This document shows, piece by piece, positions 10,444 through 20,932 of a DNA stretch of 64,000 bases. The notes under the pieces are model-generated. The model did not search any database, was not told the origin of the DNA, and saw nothing but the letters and a program-made list of their open reading frames with translations. The first letter of the stretch is position 1. Each line of letters opens with the position of its first letter. The stretch covers positions 23,768,383-23,832,382 of the forward strand of contig CM039502.1 in the NCBI GenBank assembly GCA_022432975.1. The letters are read 5' to 3'. The DNA is from Begonia masoniana. Lineage: Eukaryota > Streptophyta > Magnoliopsida > Cucurbitales > Begoniaceae. The position numbers and the translations under genes were made by a program.

Positions 10444-11846
10444 TGTAACACCCGGAAAATTCCTACAACGTGCGTAGCCTTAGATAGATTATGTTAAGAG
10501 GGTTTAGCATATATTCTAGGGTTATGTTAAGTGAAATTGGGAAATGAATTTGAGAGAAAATCCTAGGGCTTGAGTGGTTAAAGTTTGTGTTGAGTTGTAT
10601 TGACATAAAGGTAGTTAAAAGTGAACAAAAGGGGAGGAAAATGGAGGCTTCAATGTGATTAGAGAGGAGAAGAGAAGGGTTGTGGTGGTTTTTGAAATAG
10701 AAGAAAAAATTGTGGTTAAAAATGAAAAGGTGAAAAGTCAAAATTTAGGTTAAAAAGAAGTCTCCTTCTTCTTCTCCATCACTCCACGATCTTCAGCCCT
10801 TGAAGTTCTCCTCTCCTCCATTTTCTTCAAGAGTTCTCAAGGTTTTAAGGTTAGTTTTATTGGGTTTTGAGTTTGATACATTTTAGGGATGGTTTTTGGG
10901 GTATTATGAGTGTTTTTGTGAGTTTTGGTTAGGGTTTGGGAAACCCTAATTGCGAAGTCTGAATTTTACCGTTCATGGCTAGTTTTCTTCCCAAATTTGA
11001 TGGTTTAAACTTATGATAGGTTAGTTTAGGTGGTTTTTAAAGATAGATTAGAGTTTTGGAGAGAGTTGGTGAAAAAAATCAGTTTTGGAAACAATATGCA
11101 CCGATTCTGTTTTTGGAAATTCGAATTGGCTATGTTGTTTAGTTATGGAATTTTTTTTATTTCAATGGATTGTAGACATATAGAGGATTACGGAATGGGG
11201 TGGCACGTCCAAATCCATTGAAAAATGAATAAGTTATGGATGATTGAAGTTGGTTGGTGGAAATCGTAGGAGAAATCAGGTTTTAGGGTTAGATTTTTTT
11301 AAAGTTGGTTAACTTGTTGTAGTTTTGGTTTAGGTAATTCATTAGAAATTCTTAGGTTGGTACTAAGTGAGTTTTTCCTATTTGATAGGTTGACGAGCGA
11401 GTAGTTGACGTAGTTGGAGTAAGCGAACACGTGCCGAGCAATCAGGTAAGTAGTGGAGTTAAATGTTTTGCTTTCGGGCCTACACTACGGAACGGTAGGG
11501 TTTATTTGTTCGTTATTATTTGTTTTGGGTTGCGCATTGTGTGAGTGTCATGCATCCTTGTTTCTGAAATACGAAAAGAACGAGTTTTATGCATGGTTTG
11601 AAAGGTGAGTATGAACGTAAAAAAAAAAAAAAAAAGAATAGATGAACAGTGGTTTTGAGTGGAGTCGCCAGGTTGTGCAAATTGTCGGGGAGGCACTTGT
11701 GAGGGACTCTACAAGAGACGTATCGTTGAAAATACGTAAGTGCCGTGAGTATGACCGCCTCATCGTTAACGTGCGAGAGTAAGCATTAGAGGGTTCTACG
11801 ATCAATGTGGGAGGAGATCGTGTTCAGCCGTCCAATGGGCGGGGCC
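10444..11846 (+). mobile_element. Gy2 LTR, first copy, truncated by the duplication joint
   Basis: It starts TGTAACACCCGG after a weak purine-rich tract at about 10430-10443. It contains the intron-like module (exon-like block 11389-11445, 57 nt, ending TCAG|GTAAGTAG) and a poly-A tract at about 11620. It stops at GGGGCCCAGA and runs into duplicated pol sequence instead of the LTR end. Confidence 0.85.
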
Positions 11847-12360
11847 CAGAGTCGGCAGAAAAGCTATGCCGATGGAAGAAGATGAGAGCTAGAATTTAAG
11901 GTGGGAGATGAGGTTTTCTTGAAGATTTCATCATTTAAGGGTGTGATGAGGTTCGGGAAGCGGGGTAAGTTGAATCCGAGGTATGTTGGACCATTCCCGA
12001 TCGTGAAGAGAGTGGGGAAAGACAGCTTACCAGTTAGAGCTGCCAGCTTCGATGGAAAAAGTGTACAATGTGTTTCATGTCTCGATGCTGAGGAAGTGGC
12101 TGAGGGATCCATCACACGTCGTGGTGTAGCAGGACATTGAGGTGCAGCCTACGTTATCTTATGAAGAGAAGCTAATGGAGATTTTGGAGTATGCAGTGAA
12201 AAAGTTACGCAATAAAGACATTCCACTGGTGAAGGTGCTGTAGCGTAACCACAACGTCGAGGAGACAACGTGGGAGCGATAGCAGGATATGATGGAACGC
12301 TATCCTGAGCTTTTTAGGTACGTAAATTTTCAGGACAAAATTTTTGTAAGAAGGGTGGAT
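11847..12360 (+). pseudogene. Duplicated Gy2 integrase C-terminus and chromodomain-like tail
   Basis: This is a second copy of 9930-10443, produced by the 1917-bp tandem duplication, with the same TAG codons and only a few substitutions. It is not an independent gene. Confidence 0.9.
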
Positions 12361-14150
12361 TGTAACACCCAGAAAATTCCTACAACGTGCGTAGCCTTAG
12401 ATAGATTATGTTAAGAGGGTTTAGCATATATTCTAGGGTTATGTTAAGTGAAATTGGGAAACGAATTTGAGAGAAAATCCTAGGGCTTGAGTGGTTAAAG
12501 TTTGTGTTGAGTTGTATTGACATAAAGGTAGTTAAAAGTGAACAAAAGGGGAGGAAAATGGAGGCTTCAATGTGATTAGAGAGGAGAAGAGAAGGGTTGT
12601 GGTGGTTTTTGAAATAGAAGAAAAAATTGTGGTTAAAAATGAAAAGGTGAAAAGTCAAAATTTAGGTTAAAAAGAAGTCTCCTTCTTCTTCTCCATCACT
12701 CCACGATCTTCAGCCCTTGAAGTTCTCCTCTCCTCCATTTTCTTCAAGAGTTCTCAAGGTTTTAAGGTTAGTTTTATTGGGTTTTGAGTTTGATACATTT
12801 TAGGGATGGTTTTTGGGGTATTATGAGTGTTTTTGTGAGTTTTGGTTAGGGTTTGGGAAACCCTAATTGCGAAGTCTGAATTTTACCGTTCATGGCTAGT
12901 TTTCTTCCCAAATTTGATGGTTTAAACTTATGATAGGTTAGTTTAGGTGGTTTTTAAAGATAGATTAGAGTTTTGGAGAGAGTTGGTGAAAAAAATCAGT
13001 TTTGGAAACAATATGCACCGATTCTGTTTTTGGAAATTCGAATTGGCTATGTTGTTTAGTTATGGAATTTTTTTTATTTCAATGGATTGTAGACATATAG
13101 AGGATTACGGAATGGGGTGGCACGTCCAAATCCATTGAAAAATGAATAAGTTATGGATGATTGAAGTTGGTTGGTGGAAATCGTAGGAGAAATCAGGTTT
13201 TAGGGTTAGATTTTTTTAAAGTTGGTTAACTTGTTGTAGTTTTGGTTTAGGTAATTCATTAGAAATTCTTAGGTTGGTACTAAGTGAGTTTTTCCTATTT
13301 GATAGGTTGACGAGCGAGTAGTTGACGTAGTTGGAGTAAGCAAACACGTGCCGAGCAATCAGGTAAGTAGTGGAGTTAAATGTTTTGCTTTCGGGCCTAC
13401 ACTACGGAACGGTAGGGTTTATTTGTTCGTTATTGTTTGTTTTGGGTTGCGCATTGTGTGAGTGTCATGCATCCTTGTTTCTGAAATACGAAAAGAACGA
13501 GTTTTATGCATGGTTTGAAAGGTGAGTATGAACGTAAAAAAAAAAAAAAAAAAGAATAGATGAACAGTGGTTTTGAGTGGAGTCGCCAGGTTGTGCAAAT
13601 TGTCGGGGAGGCACTTGTGAGGGACTCTACAAGAGACGTATCGTTGAAAATACGTAAGTGCCGTGAGTATGACCGCCTCATCGTTAACGTGCGAGAGTAA
13701 GCATTAGAGGGTTCTACGATCAATGTGGGAGGAGATCGTGTTCAGCCGTCCAATGGGCGGGGCCCAGACATGAGCTGTCCGATCTTGCTCTGGTAAATCA
13801 AGGTGTGGCCGTCCAATGAGCGGGCTCGGATGTGTGCCTACTTGATTTACACGTGAAAGTGAAAGATAAATGTAACGAAAATGAAACGAAAGCAACAGAG
13901 TGAATAGAAACTGCATTTAGGGGTTGAGTGAGCAAGCATTGTTTTGAATTGCATTATTCCCTACTTTACTAAGCATTAGGCTTATGTATTGTGTTCTGTG
14001 GTGTAGGTGACGACCTGTATACTGGTGAGCTCTATGAGGACGATCAGGATTAGGGAGCAGTCGATGACGCATGGAGCATGCCGGTGCTGGTAATTGTCGG
14101 GGCGCCTCAACCATGATCTTTTGAGAGATATTTGAGAGTGGTATTTTGAT
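12361..14150 (+). mobile_element. Gy2 LTR, second copy, 3' end cut
   Basis: It starts TGTAACACCCAG and extends about 390 bp beyond the point where the first copy stops. The exon-like block is 13306-13362, the donor TCAG|GTAAGTAG, the TTTACTAAGCATTAGG box lies at about 13967 and the acceptor GGTGTAG|GTGACG at 14006/14007. Similarity to the intron-module LTRs ends near 14150; the terminal CA of the LTR is not seen. The exact boundary is uncertain by some tens of bases. Confidence 0.75.
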
Positions 14151-14613
14151 ATTTCAAAACACAAATCGACAGAAACCTAAAACCCGAAATCTTCTCGGAA
14201 AAAAAAAAAAAAAAAACAGGAGAAAGAGAGCTTACCGTCGAAAACGCCCTTCACAAACGTTGATCTACGCTTCGAGACGAACGTTTGACATCAAGATCGC
14301 GACGAACGGAGGTCATTTCCGGCGTCGGCATTTCTCTCCCCTTCATGGCTCTCTCTCTCTCTTTTCTCCCTCTATGTCGTGGTTTCTGTCAGCAGAGAGA
14401 GAGAACAATAAGGTTTTTAATAAAACCTTATTGTTTTAATCTTTTATTTTTCTTTTAATTAATTCATTTTTATTTAATTCACAATGAAACCAATTAACGT
14501 TCGGTTTCTCGATTTCAATTTTTTTTTACCGAAAATTGATCTCAAATTTACACCTAAATATTCGCGAAAAATTTATTCAAATTTTTCAAACACTAAAATT
14601 TGGCGGATTTTAC
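14150..14613 (-). mobile_element. LTR-like fragment of another element
   Basis: Read on the minus strand it begins TGTAAAATCCGCC at 14613, a typical gypsy LTR start, followed by AT-rich sequence, CT/GA runs and a likely leader. The far end and any coding part are missing. The family is not recognised. It sits between the cut Gy2 LTR and the cut family-A LTR, which suggests deletion around an insertion. Confidence 0.45.
14404..14435. repeat. Perfect 14-bp inverted repeat with 4-nt loop
   Basis: AACAATAAGGTTTT is followed by TAAT and then its exact reverse complement. On either strand the RNA could fold into a hairpin. It may be a transcript-end signal of the LTR fragment; that is inference. 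Confidence 0.8.
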
Positions 14614-16176
14614 AAAAACACTCAATATCCACCGATAGACAACTTCTACTGAAGACATCTACCGATGGCTTCTACTGAAAACTTCTACCGAAGACTTCTG
14701 CCGATTGACAACATCTGCCGAACGACAATATCTACCAAATTAACCATTTTCACCCAAATCAAATGGACAATTCTGACTACTACAAGAACTTTTAAACTTA
14801 GACAGCAACCATTCTAAACAACAAAACCACAACTTTTTTAAAAAATTTAGGATAACAGACTACAAATAAAACCAATCGTGTTTTCATAATTAAGATAATC
14901 TCAAAGATGTTAAAACATTAAAACTACTGCTGTCATTAAAATTCTCAGCACACTTCAACACGACATTTACCTACCGAGACTTCACATACTGACAATAGTT
15001 AGACTGAACAATTATTCATTGTACTTTCACACCTACTACCACTAGTTAAACCGCCCCATCAGTTTACCGTGTCGATGCATGAATGTGCTCCTCCAACCGG
15101 CCTAGTCCTCGACATGCTCAGAGAACGCACCTGCTGACACTTCTTCACCTACATCACAAACTCATCTATTATGCTAATGCTAAATAAGTGAAGAAATAAT
15201 AAAAATAAAATACTGAAACATAAATCCTATTCATGCAGTTTCTACTTTCACATCTCAGTTGCATTTATGTTCTTTCTATGATCTGATCCCTCAATTTCAT
15301 TGGGAAACAGATCAATTTTTCCAAAGTCATACATCCTCTTCTCAATTAAGGGGCAGATTGGTTCCCTTAATAGCTGATATGATCCTTCTATTCCATTGGG
15401 ATGTGGATCAATTCTCCCAAAGTCATACATCCTCTTCTAAATTAAGGGATGGATTAGTTCCCTTAATAACTAATCTAATATAAATTCTGTTCTTGCCTTA
15501 CCATGCATTACATGTAACTTTATTTTTGTATTCTTTCAAAATATAATGCACAACATACTGAAAACATTCAAACATGCATAAACCTACTGTTTTGTGATGT
15601 AGGCCCAAAGGCACAAGCATACTCCACTTACCTGATCTCCTAGAAAAATCTTTGGTGAAAGGTTACTTCGAGAGCTTACTCAAACCTAAAATCACAGACA
15701 GAGCATCGATTAGATCTTCACTAAATCTCATTCTAAGCTATTCAGAACTCTAAGGAAGTTATTTGGAACTCTGTTAAACCGTGCATTCTCGATTTACCCC
15801 AAAAACCCGAACCTATTCTCATTCACAGCAATCCCAAAAATAAGCATCTACACTCCCTCCCCATTGTCCATTATCACAATGCAGCGAAAAATTGAAGTAA
15901 AACTCACCTAAATAGGGGAATGGAAATCGGGAAGGAAAATTGCCTGGAGAGTTTTGATGTTGGAGCTGAAAGCCGAGAGAGAAAAGAAAAGAGCAGTGGC
16001 GACTAAACCTCATTAACTCTTCCTTAAATAGGTTATCCACTATCAAAGTTCCAATTACCCTTATACCCTTTCCTAGTCACTCATTAACCTAATCACTAGT
16101 TTTCTCCTAATTTCATCCCTAAAATGTACATCATAGTTTGATAAAATAAATTGATTTAATAGAACCGGGTGTTACA
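14614..16176 (-). mobile_element. Family-A LTR (A3), 3' end missing
   Basis: The minus strand starts TGTAACACCCGGTTCTATT at 16176 and follows the LTR at 44334-46412: the exon-like block (15685-15632, 54 nt), donor TCAG|GTAAGTGG, CCTACATCAC/GTGATGTAGG inverted repeat (near 15155 and 15595), a doubled hairpin region near 15300-15470, and TCTACCGAT/CATCTACCGATGG motifs near 14630-14740. It was inserted into the end of Gy3 integrase. The family-A LTR end (GGGCGTTACA on the minus strand) is missing; the copy is cut at about 14614. Confidence 0.75.
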
Positions 16177-16934
16177 CCCACTCCCCCTCATTAAATGTCA
16201 CATCACGATGTTTGCCATTGGCTATCTCCTTCATACATGCTTGGGCACGAGAAAGATGAACCTGCAATACCGTAATAATGGCATCCCTCTCCTGTAAGAA
16301 GTCCTCTAGAGATTGGACCACTGAATCTCCTGTGGCTACAAGAATCAAGGAGGTGGATCCCTGCAATAAACTGCTTTGAACGGACACATCTGAATGGCAA
16401 TGTGAAAGAAAGAGTTATACCATAACTTGGACCAGGAAATCCATTTAGCCCATGATGACGGTTTATCCAATGCGAAACAGCGTAAATAAGTCTCCAAGGA
16501 TCGATTAACTACCTCTGTTTGCCCATCCGTTTGAGGGTGATAAGCTGAACTCTAGTGTAACGTCGTACCTTGTAATTTGAATAACTCTCTCCAAAAACTA
16601 CTCAAGAAAACCTTGTCACAGTCGCTAATAATTGAACGGGGAAACCCATGTTACTGAACAATATCTTTATGAACATGGTCGCCACTGATTGAGCTATAAA
16701 GGGATGCCTAAGGGCCAGAAAGTGAGCATACTTACTCAACCGGACGACAACCACCAAAATGGTGTTGTATCCCTCTGAACGAGGCAAGCCTTCAACTAAA
16801 TCCATATAGACAACTTCCCATATTAAGGCCGCGATTGGTAGGGGCTGCAGAAGCCCTGCTGGAGACAAGGCTTGATACTTATTATGCTGGCATATATCAC
16901 ATGCAGCCATAAATTGCCACACACAGTTACGCAT
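16177..16934 (-). pseudogene. Gy3 integrase (C-terminal two thirds)
   Basis: The zinc-domain cysteines (ACDICQHNK) and the first catalytic Asp region (VYMDLVEGLPRSEGYNTILV) are readable from 16934. The second Asp region is corrupted (frame stops at 16602), and the Glu region (DGQTEVVNRSLETYLRCF, about 16510) lies in another frame. The C-terminal part QERDAIITVLQVHLSRAQ, then NGKHRDVTFNEGEWV, ends exactly at the A3 LTR (16176). The domain would insert the element's DNA; here it is inactive. Confidence 0.85.
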
Positions 16935-17800
16935 AACCGTCCAAAAGAACTACGCAGCTATGCGTTGGAAGGTTTTAAACCCTCCCGAGTGCCCCCCCAC
17001 TGGTGAACCATGGAATTTGAGGAATAACAATGGAATCAATGTGGAATTTGGAGCCAATACTAACAGCTCCTTATAATAGAATCGATCATTCCACAGGGAG
17101 TATCCTGGTGGGGCCTCACTCTGGTGCTGAAGACGAGAAAAAATGTTTGATAATGCATTGTCTGCCAAAATTTCCTTTTGAATTTCCTCCCATGGCAAAA
17201 GGGTTGTAAATGATAAGGTGGCAAGTGTAATGTTGGCCGATTTTCGAGATAAGGCATCAGCCGCCTTGTTCTCTAAACCAGCTCTGTACTAGATTTAAAA
17301 ATCGTACCCCATAATTTTCTTGAGCCACTTTTGATGTTCTGAACTCACAAGACGTTGTTCCAACAGAAACTTGAGACTGCGTTGATCAGTACGAACAATA
17401 AAATGACACCCCATCAAATAAGATCAGCATTTGAGGATAGATATGACAATGGCCTGTAACTCTCGTTCATACACTGATTCTAGCTGAGCACGTGCAGACA
17501 ACACTTGGCTAAAATAAGTGATCACCTGGCCACCTTGCATTAGCACCGCTCCTATACCGCTGCCCGAGGCATCTGTTTCCAATACAAAAGTCTTGGAAAA
17601 ATAGGCAACGCCAGCATCGGAACTGTGGTCATAACCATCTTTAGCCGACGAAAAGCTTTTTCAGCTATTTCCGACCAAACAAACGCGTCCTTCTTAAGAA
17701 AAGAAGTGAGTGGAGAAGCTATCTTGCCATATCCCTCCACAAATCAGCAATAATAGCCTGTCAAGCCCAAAAACCCTCTCAACTCTTTTAAATTGCGCGG
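16935..17800 (-). pseudogene. Gy3 RNase H and linker to integrase
   Basis: From 17740 downwards the frame shows the RT connection (GYGKIASPLTSFLKKDAFVW), then after a frameshift the RNase H core (ETDASGSGIGAVLMQGGQV) and, further on, [16 protein letters not shown] and NKAADALSRKSA. The linker (17198-16950) carries the first integrase histidines (KFHGSPVGGHSG). Stops at about 17290 and 17440 break it. Confidence 0.83.
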
Positions 17801-18420
17801 TACAGGTCATGATAACATAGTCTCCACTTTAGCTGTATCCACTGCCACACCCTCAGCCGAGATAATATGTCCCAAATACTCCAACCACGGCTGAGCAAAG
17901 AAGCACTTAGAAGGATTCACATATAGCTTGTGCTTTCGTAAAATGGTAAGTACGGTATCGAGATGGCCCTGGTGTTCCCTAGAATTCCCACTATAGACCA
18001 ATATATCATCGAAAAACACCAGCACAAAATGCCGTAAAAAAGGTTTAAACAGCTAGTTCATCAAGGCTTGAAACATTGAAGGGGCATTGGAGAGCCCAAA
18101 TGGCATGACTAAGAATTCATAGTGGCCCTCATGTGTACGGAAAGCGATCTTTGGAACATCTTCGGGTCGTACCCGTATCTGGTGGTAACCTGACGTTAAG
18201 TCCAACTTGGAAAATATAATCGCCCCCGATAACTCATCCACTCGAGGTATCAGAAACTTGTTCGGAACGGTAACCTTATTGAGGGCCCTGTAATCAACAC
18301 AAAATCTCCAGCTCCCATTTTTTTCTTTACAAGAATTACCGGACTAGAGAAAAAGGATACTACTTGGCTGAATAATGTCGGCCGCCAACATTTCCCCCAC
18401 TAACTTCTCAATCTCATCAT
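17801..18420 (-). pseudogene. Gy3 reverse transcriptase
   Basis: Blocks in order on the minus strand are [20 protein letters not shown] (about 18270), [30 protein letters not shown], then the active site VFFDDILVYSG at about 18000, and YLGHIISAEGVAVD. A stop separates the two halves at about 18052. The two catalytic aspartates (FDD) remain. It would copy the element RNA into DNA. Confidence 0.9.
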
Positions 18421-19119
18421 TCTGAATGTGAGGGTACCAATAGGGCCGAACACACACGGGAGGTGTGTCGGGGGTAAGAATAATCTGATGATCCAATGCT
18501 CGCTAAGGAGGTAATCCTGTGGACAACACAAATAGATCCTGAAAGGTCTCTAACAAGGCAGATATTTTGGTTGAAGGTGGAGAGTTTGGTTCGGTCGCAA
18601 AAGCATGTACTCCAACAATAATCCAGTGTCTCCTGGTTCAAATTGTTTAACCAAAGACCAAAACGATACCAGAGATTTGCCCAGGCTACCCTGCAATACC
18701 ACCAATTTCCCCTTTACAGTGAAGGACATCGTGAGAGCCCCCCACTTGATCTTCATATCTTCCTGAGCTATAAGCCATTTGAATCCCAACATCACATCAG
18801 CACTGCCCAATTCCAAGGGAAAAAAATTATCCACTACTGTAAAACCTGGAAATTTAATAGGAAGTGTGGTGCAAAGTCTTGCGCTGCGGATGGCGATACC
18901 CGTACCTGTCAACACCTAAAAATTGCCATACGGTGTCACTGGAACCTGAAGCTTATCAATAAAAATCTGAGAGATGAAATTGTGAGTTGCCCCACTGTCG
19001 ATTAACACCACTAACTCTTGGCCGAAACTAGCTCCTCGAACCTTCATGGAGCTCAGAGAAGACAACCCCACCAAGGAGTTTAAAGAAAGTTGAGCCAATG
19101 CTGAGGGTTCAGAATGCAC
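18421..19119 (-). pseudogene. Gy3 aspartic protease and linker to RT
   Basis: The protease active site VVLIDSGATHNFIS lies at about 19010, preceded by LNSLVGLSS and FGQELV, which is typical of this gypsy group. The later conserved block VMLGFKWL (about 18790) follows, after a stop near 18915. The linker to RT is read with further breaks to about 18420. In an active element it matures the polyprotein. Confidence 0.85.
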
Positions 19120-19484
19120 CGATGCCGCCTGTAGCTCCTCGCTAGCGTCTTCCGGCCCATCCAGCAGGTCCTCTTCCTCCTGGCAAATGAGAACTTGCAG
19201 TCCCTTTGCTTTGCAATGGTGGTTGGGAAAATACTTCTCATCACATCGGTAACACAGACCCCTCTCCCGCCACCGGTTTATTTTGCCATCGGTCAGTTGA
19301 CAGAATACGGAAGTCAGCTGGGTTGCTGGAGAAATCGGTGTTGTTCGGGTTGCTGGCAGGGTTGCGTACGCAGGTGAGTAGTGCAGAGTCTTGGATTCTG
19401 ATGGGTTTCGGGCCGTGGCAAGCTGACCCGATCCAGCAGTACCTTGTGGAAGGCCATGGGCCGCAGGCCCATGCTTGACCGGCC
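19120..19484 (-). pseudogene. Gy3 gag C-terminus
   Basis: A proline/threonine-rich linker (about 19480-19310) leads to QLTDGKINRWRERG and the zinc-binding CYRCDEKYFPNHHCKAKG at about 19260-19210, followed by an acidic stretch rich in Glu and Asp. The core of gag is not in the window, because Co1 was inserted at 19484/19485. Confidence 0.8.
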
Positions 19485-19991
19485 TGTAGGAACTTGTGAT
19501 TGTCTTAGAGGGGGTGAATCAGACTTTTTAAAATAATTTCTTAACTTAATCGTTTTCTCTCTTTGTATGCAATTACTAAGATTATAGCAAACAAGCAAGC
19601 AGATTAAAGTAAAAGAGAGAGAGAGAGAGAGAGAGAAATTGACACCAAAGTTTTTAACGTGGTTCGGCAAATCTTGCCTACTTCCACGCTCCAAGGCTCC
19701 CCCTTGAAGATTCTTTTCTTCTCCTCACGAGAAATCTAGATCGCACTTCACGGGCGTTTATTTACTGCCTTTACACTTCTGGATTGAACTTCCCGGGTGC
19801 CAATCCACTGCCTTTATACTTTTACAGAATAAAGATGTTTAGCACAAGGCAATACTCTCTCAAACGGTAAATCTGAAGTTCTGATCTAGAGAGGTGTACA
19901 GAATAGAAGAAAAATATAGGCGTGTGAGCTCGCGAGACTTGTAAGGATTTTTTATATCAGCAAAAAGTTTTTGTCTCAAGCTACTGTTCTT

Positions 19992-20001
19992 CTATTTATA
20001 C
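19992..20001 (-). promoter_or_regulatory. TATA box of the Co1 LTR
   Basis: The minus strand reads AGTATAAATAGAAG downstream of the 27-bp repeats. The same sequence is at 60343-60352 in the other LTR. It would set the start of element transcription. Confidence 0.65.
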
Positions 20002-20204
20002 TTGCTTCTGTAATATGTTTCTCATTCAGAAGGCTTCTCGTTTGCGTTCAAAAAAATTTGACCGTTGGAGAGCATCTGTACGCAGAAAAATAGCCGTTGA
20101 GTTCTGGAGTCGTTATCGCTCGTGGTCTTTAATAAGTTGGCATTAAGACTTTGGACGAGTAAGTTGGGACGAGTGCGTCAGATTTAATAACTTTGGACAA
20201 CTGC

Positions 20205-20350
20205 GTCGTTCTTTAACTTTGGATGACTGCGTCTGTTCTTTTAGCTTTGTCTGTCTTTCAGTTTTGGATGACTGCGTCTGTCTTTCAACTTTGGACGACT
20301 GCGTCTGTCTTTCAGCTTTGGACGACTGCGTCTGTCTTTCAACTTTGCTA
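20205..20350. repeat. Short 27-bp repeat run in the Co1 3' LTR
   Basis: About five units related to TTTGGATGACTGCGTCTGTC lie upstream (minus strand) of the TATA box. The 5' LTR holds about 42 units at the same place. Confidence 0.85.
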
Positions 20351-20553
20351 CTTTCTTTAATGTGGACGACTGACTTCGGACTATTAACACTTATCCAAAA
20401 TTGTTAGAAAACATAATACCCTTTTCAAAGGGCATTTCCAGATAAATGCAATTATTAATATCATCCATTTCATACAATCATTTTATATTTATATAATCCA
20501 CATTAATTGTAATCATAAAAAACATAGTTACTTAAACAGATTTTAAGCTAACA

Positions 20554-20568
20554 ATCTCCTCCTTTTTT
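20554..20568 (-). other. Polypurine tract of Co1
   Basis: The minus strand reads AAAAAAGGAGGAGAT immediately before the LTR start TGTTAG, as expected for the plus-strand primer of a copia element. Confidence 0.85.
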
Positions 20569-20932
20569 ATGATGGAAAATATATAATGATTAAGTATATT
20601 CTCCCCCATAATAATCTCAAAATAATAATAATCACCCTAACTCCCCCGTACTTTATGCATTCAACCAAAAACAATCTTCATCATCCACATATTTATCTCC
20701 CCCTTTGACATTATCAAAAAAAAAAAAAAACAGTTAAAGGAGGAATGACATTCAGCACAACATAGTAAGAAAACAGTCACAGTTGGACAACATAGTTAAA
20801 AAAAATTATCATTCATAGGGTAAAAAGAAATATCATTCACAGTGTAAAAACAAAAATCAGTCACTGTGTGTAAAAATAATAATCCTAGTTCTCAGGGGAG
20901 GAGGGAGACGCCCAGCCCATGAAAGCCCCTAA

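Larger units (their letters stand above)
9930..13763. repeat. 1917-bp tandem duplication (pol end plus LTR of Gy2)
   Basis: Unit 1 is about 9930-11846 and unit 2 about 11847-13763. Anchors TGTAACACCC (10444 and 12361) and AGAGTCGGCAG (9931 and 11848) give an offset of exactly 1917. I count only about ten single-base differences plus a poly-A length change, so the event is recent. The joint lies at GCCCAGA, a 7-bp sequence present both in the pol end and in the LTR. Confidence 0.93.
6369..14150 (+). mobile_element. Gy2: degenerate gypsy chromovirus, 5' end missing, 3' end duplicated
   Basis: The internal region starts abruptly in gag, where Gy1 was inserted, and runs gag, protease, RT, RNase H, integrase and chromodomain-like tail to the LTR at 10444. 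The order and motifs fit a Ty3/gypsy chromovirus of the Tekay/Del type. Several in-frame stops and at least two frameshifts make it inactive. The pol end plus most of the LTR is duplicated in tandem (1917 bp). Its second LTR copy is cut at about 14150 by another element. The 5' LTR and gag N-terminus should lie to the left of Gy1, outside the window. Confidence 0.85.
16177..19484 (-). mobile_element. Gy3: internal part of a gypsy chromovirus-type element
   Basis: Minus-strand order is gag zinc domain, protease, RT, RNase H, integrase, with no LTR left in the window. The left end is an insertion junction with the A3 LTR within integrase, the right end an insertion junction with Co1 within gag. 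The gag motif (GLCYRCDEKYFPNHHCK) and integrase end are of the Reina/Galadriel-like kind found in many dicots; the exact clade is not certain. The missing gag N-terminus should lie beyond Co1, to the right of the window. Confidence 0.8.
19485..20553 (-). mobile_element. 3' LTR of Co1, 1069 bp
   Basis: On the minus strand it runs from TGTTAGCTTAAAATCTG at 20553 to GTTCCTACA at 19485. It matches 59846-61812, the 5' LTR, but has only about five units of the 27-bp repeat that fills the other copy. A GA microsatellite lies at 19614-19636. The putative TATA box is listed separately. Confidence 0.9.

Noticed and set aside
14156..14618. AAAAC on both sides of the LTR-like fragment as a target-site duplication
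   Set aside because: The left end after AAAAC does not start with TG and looks truncated; AAAAC is too common in AT-rich DNA to count.
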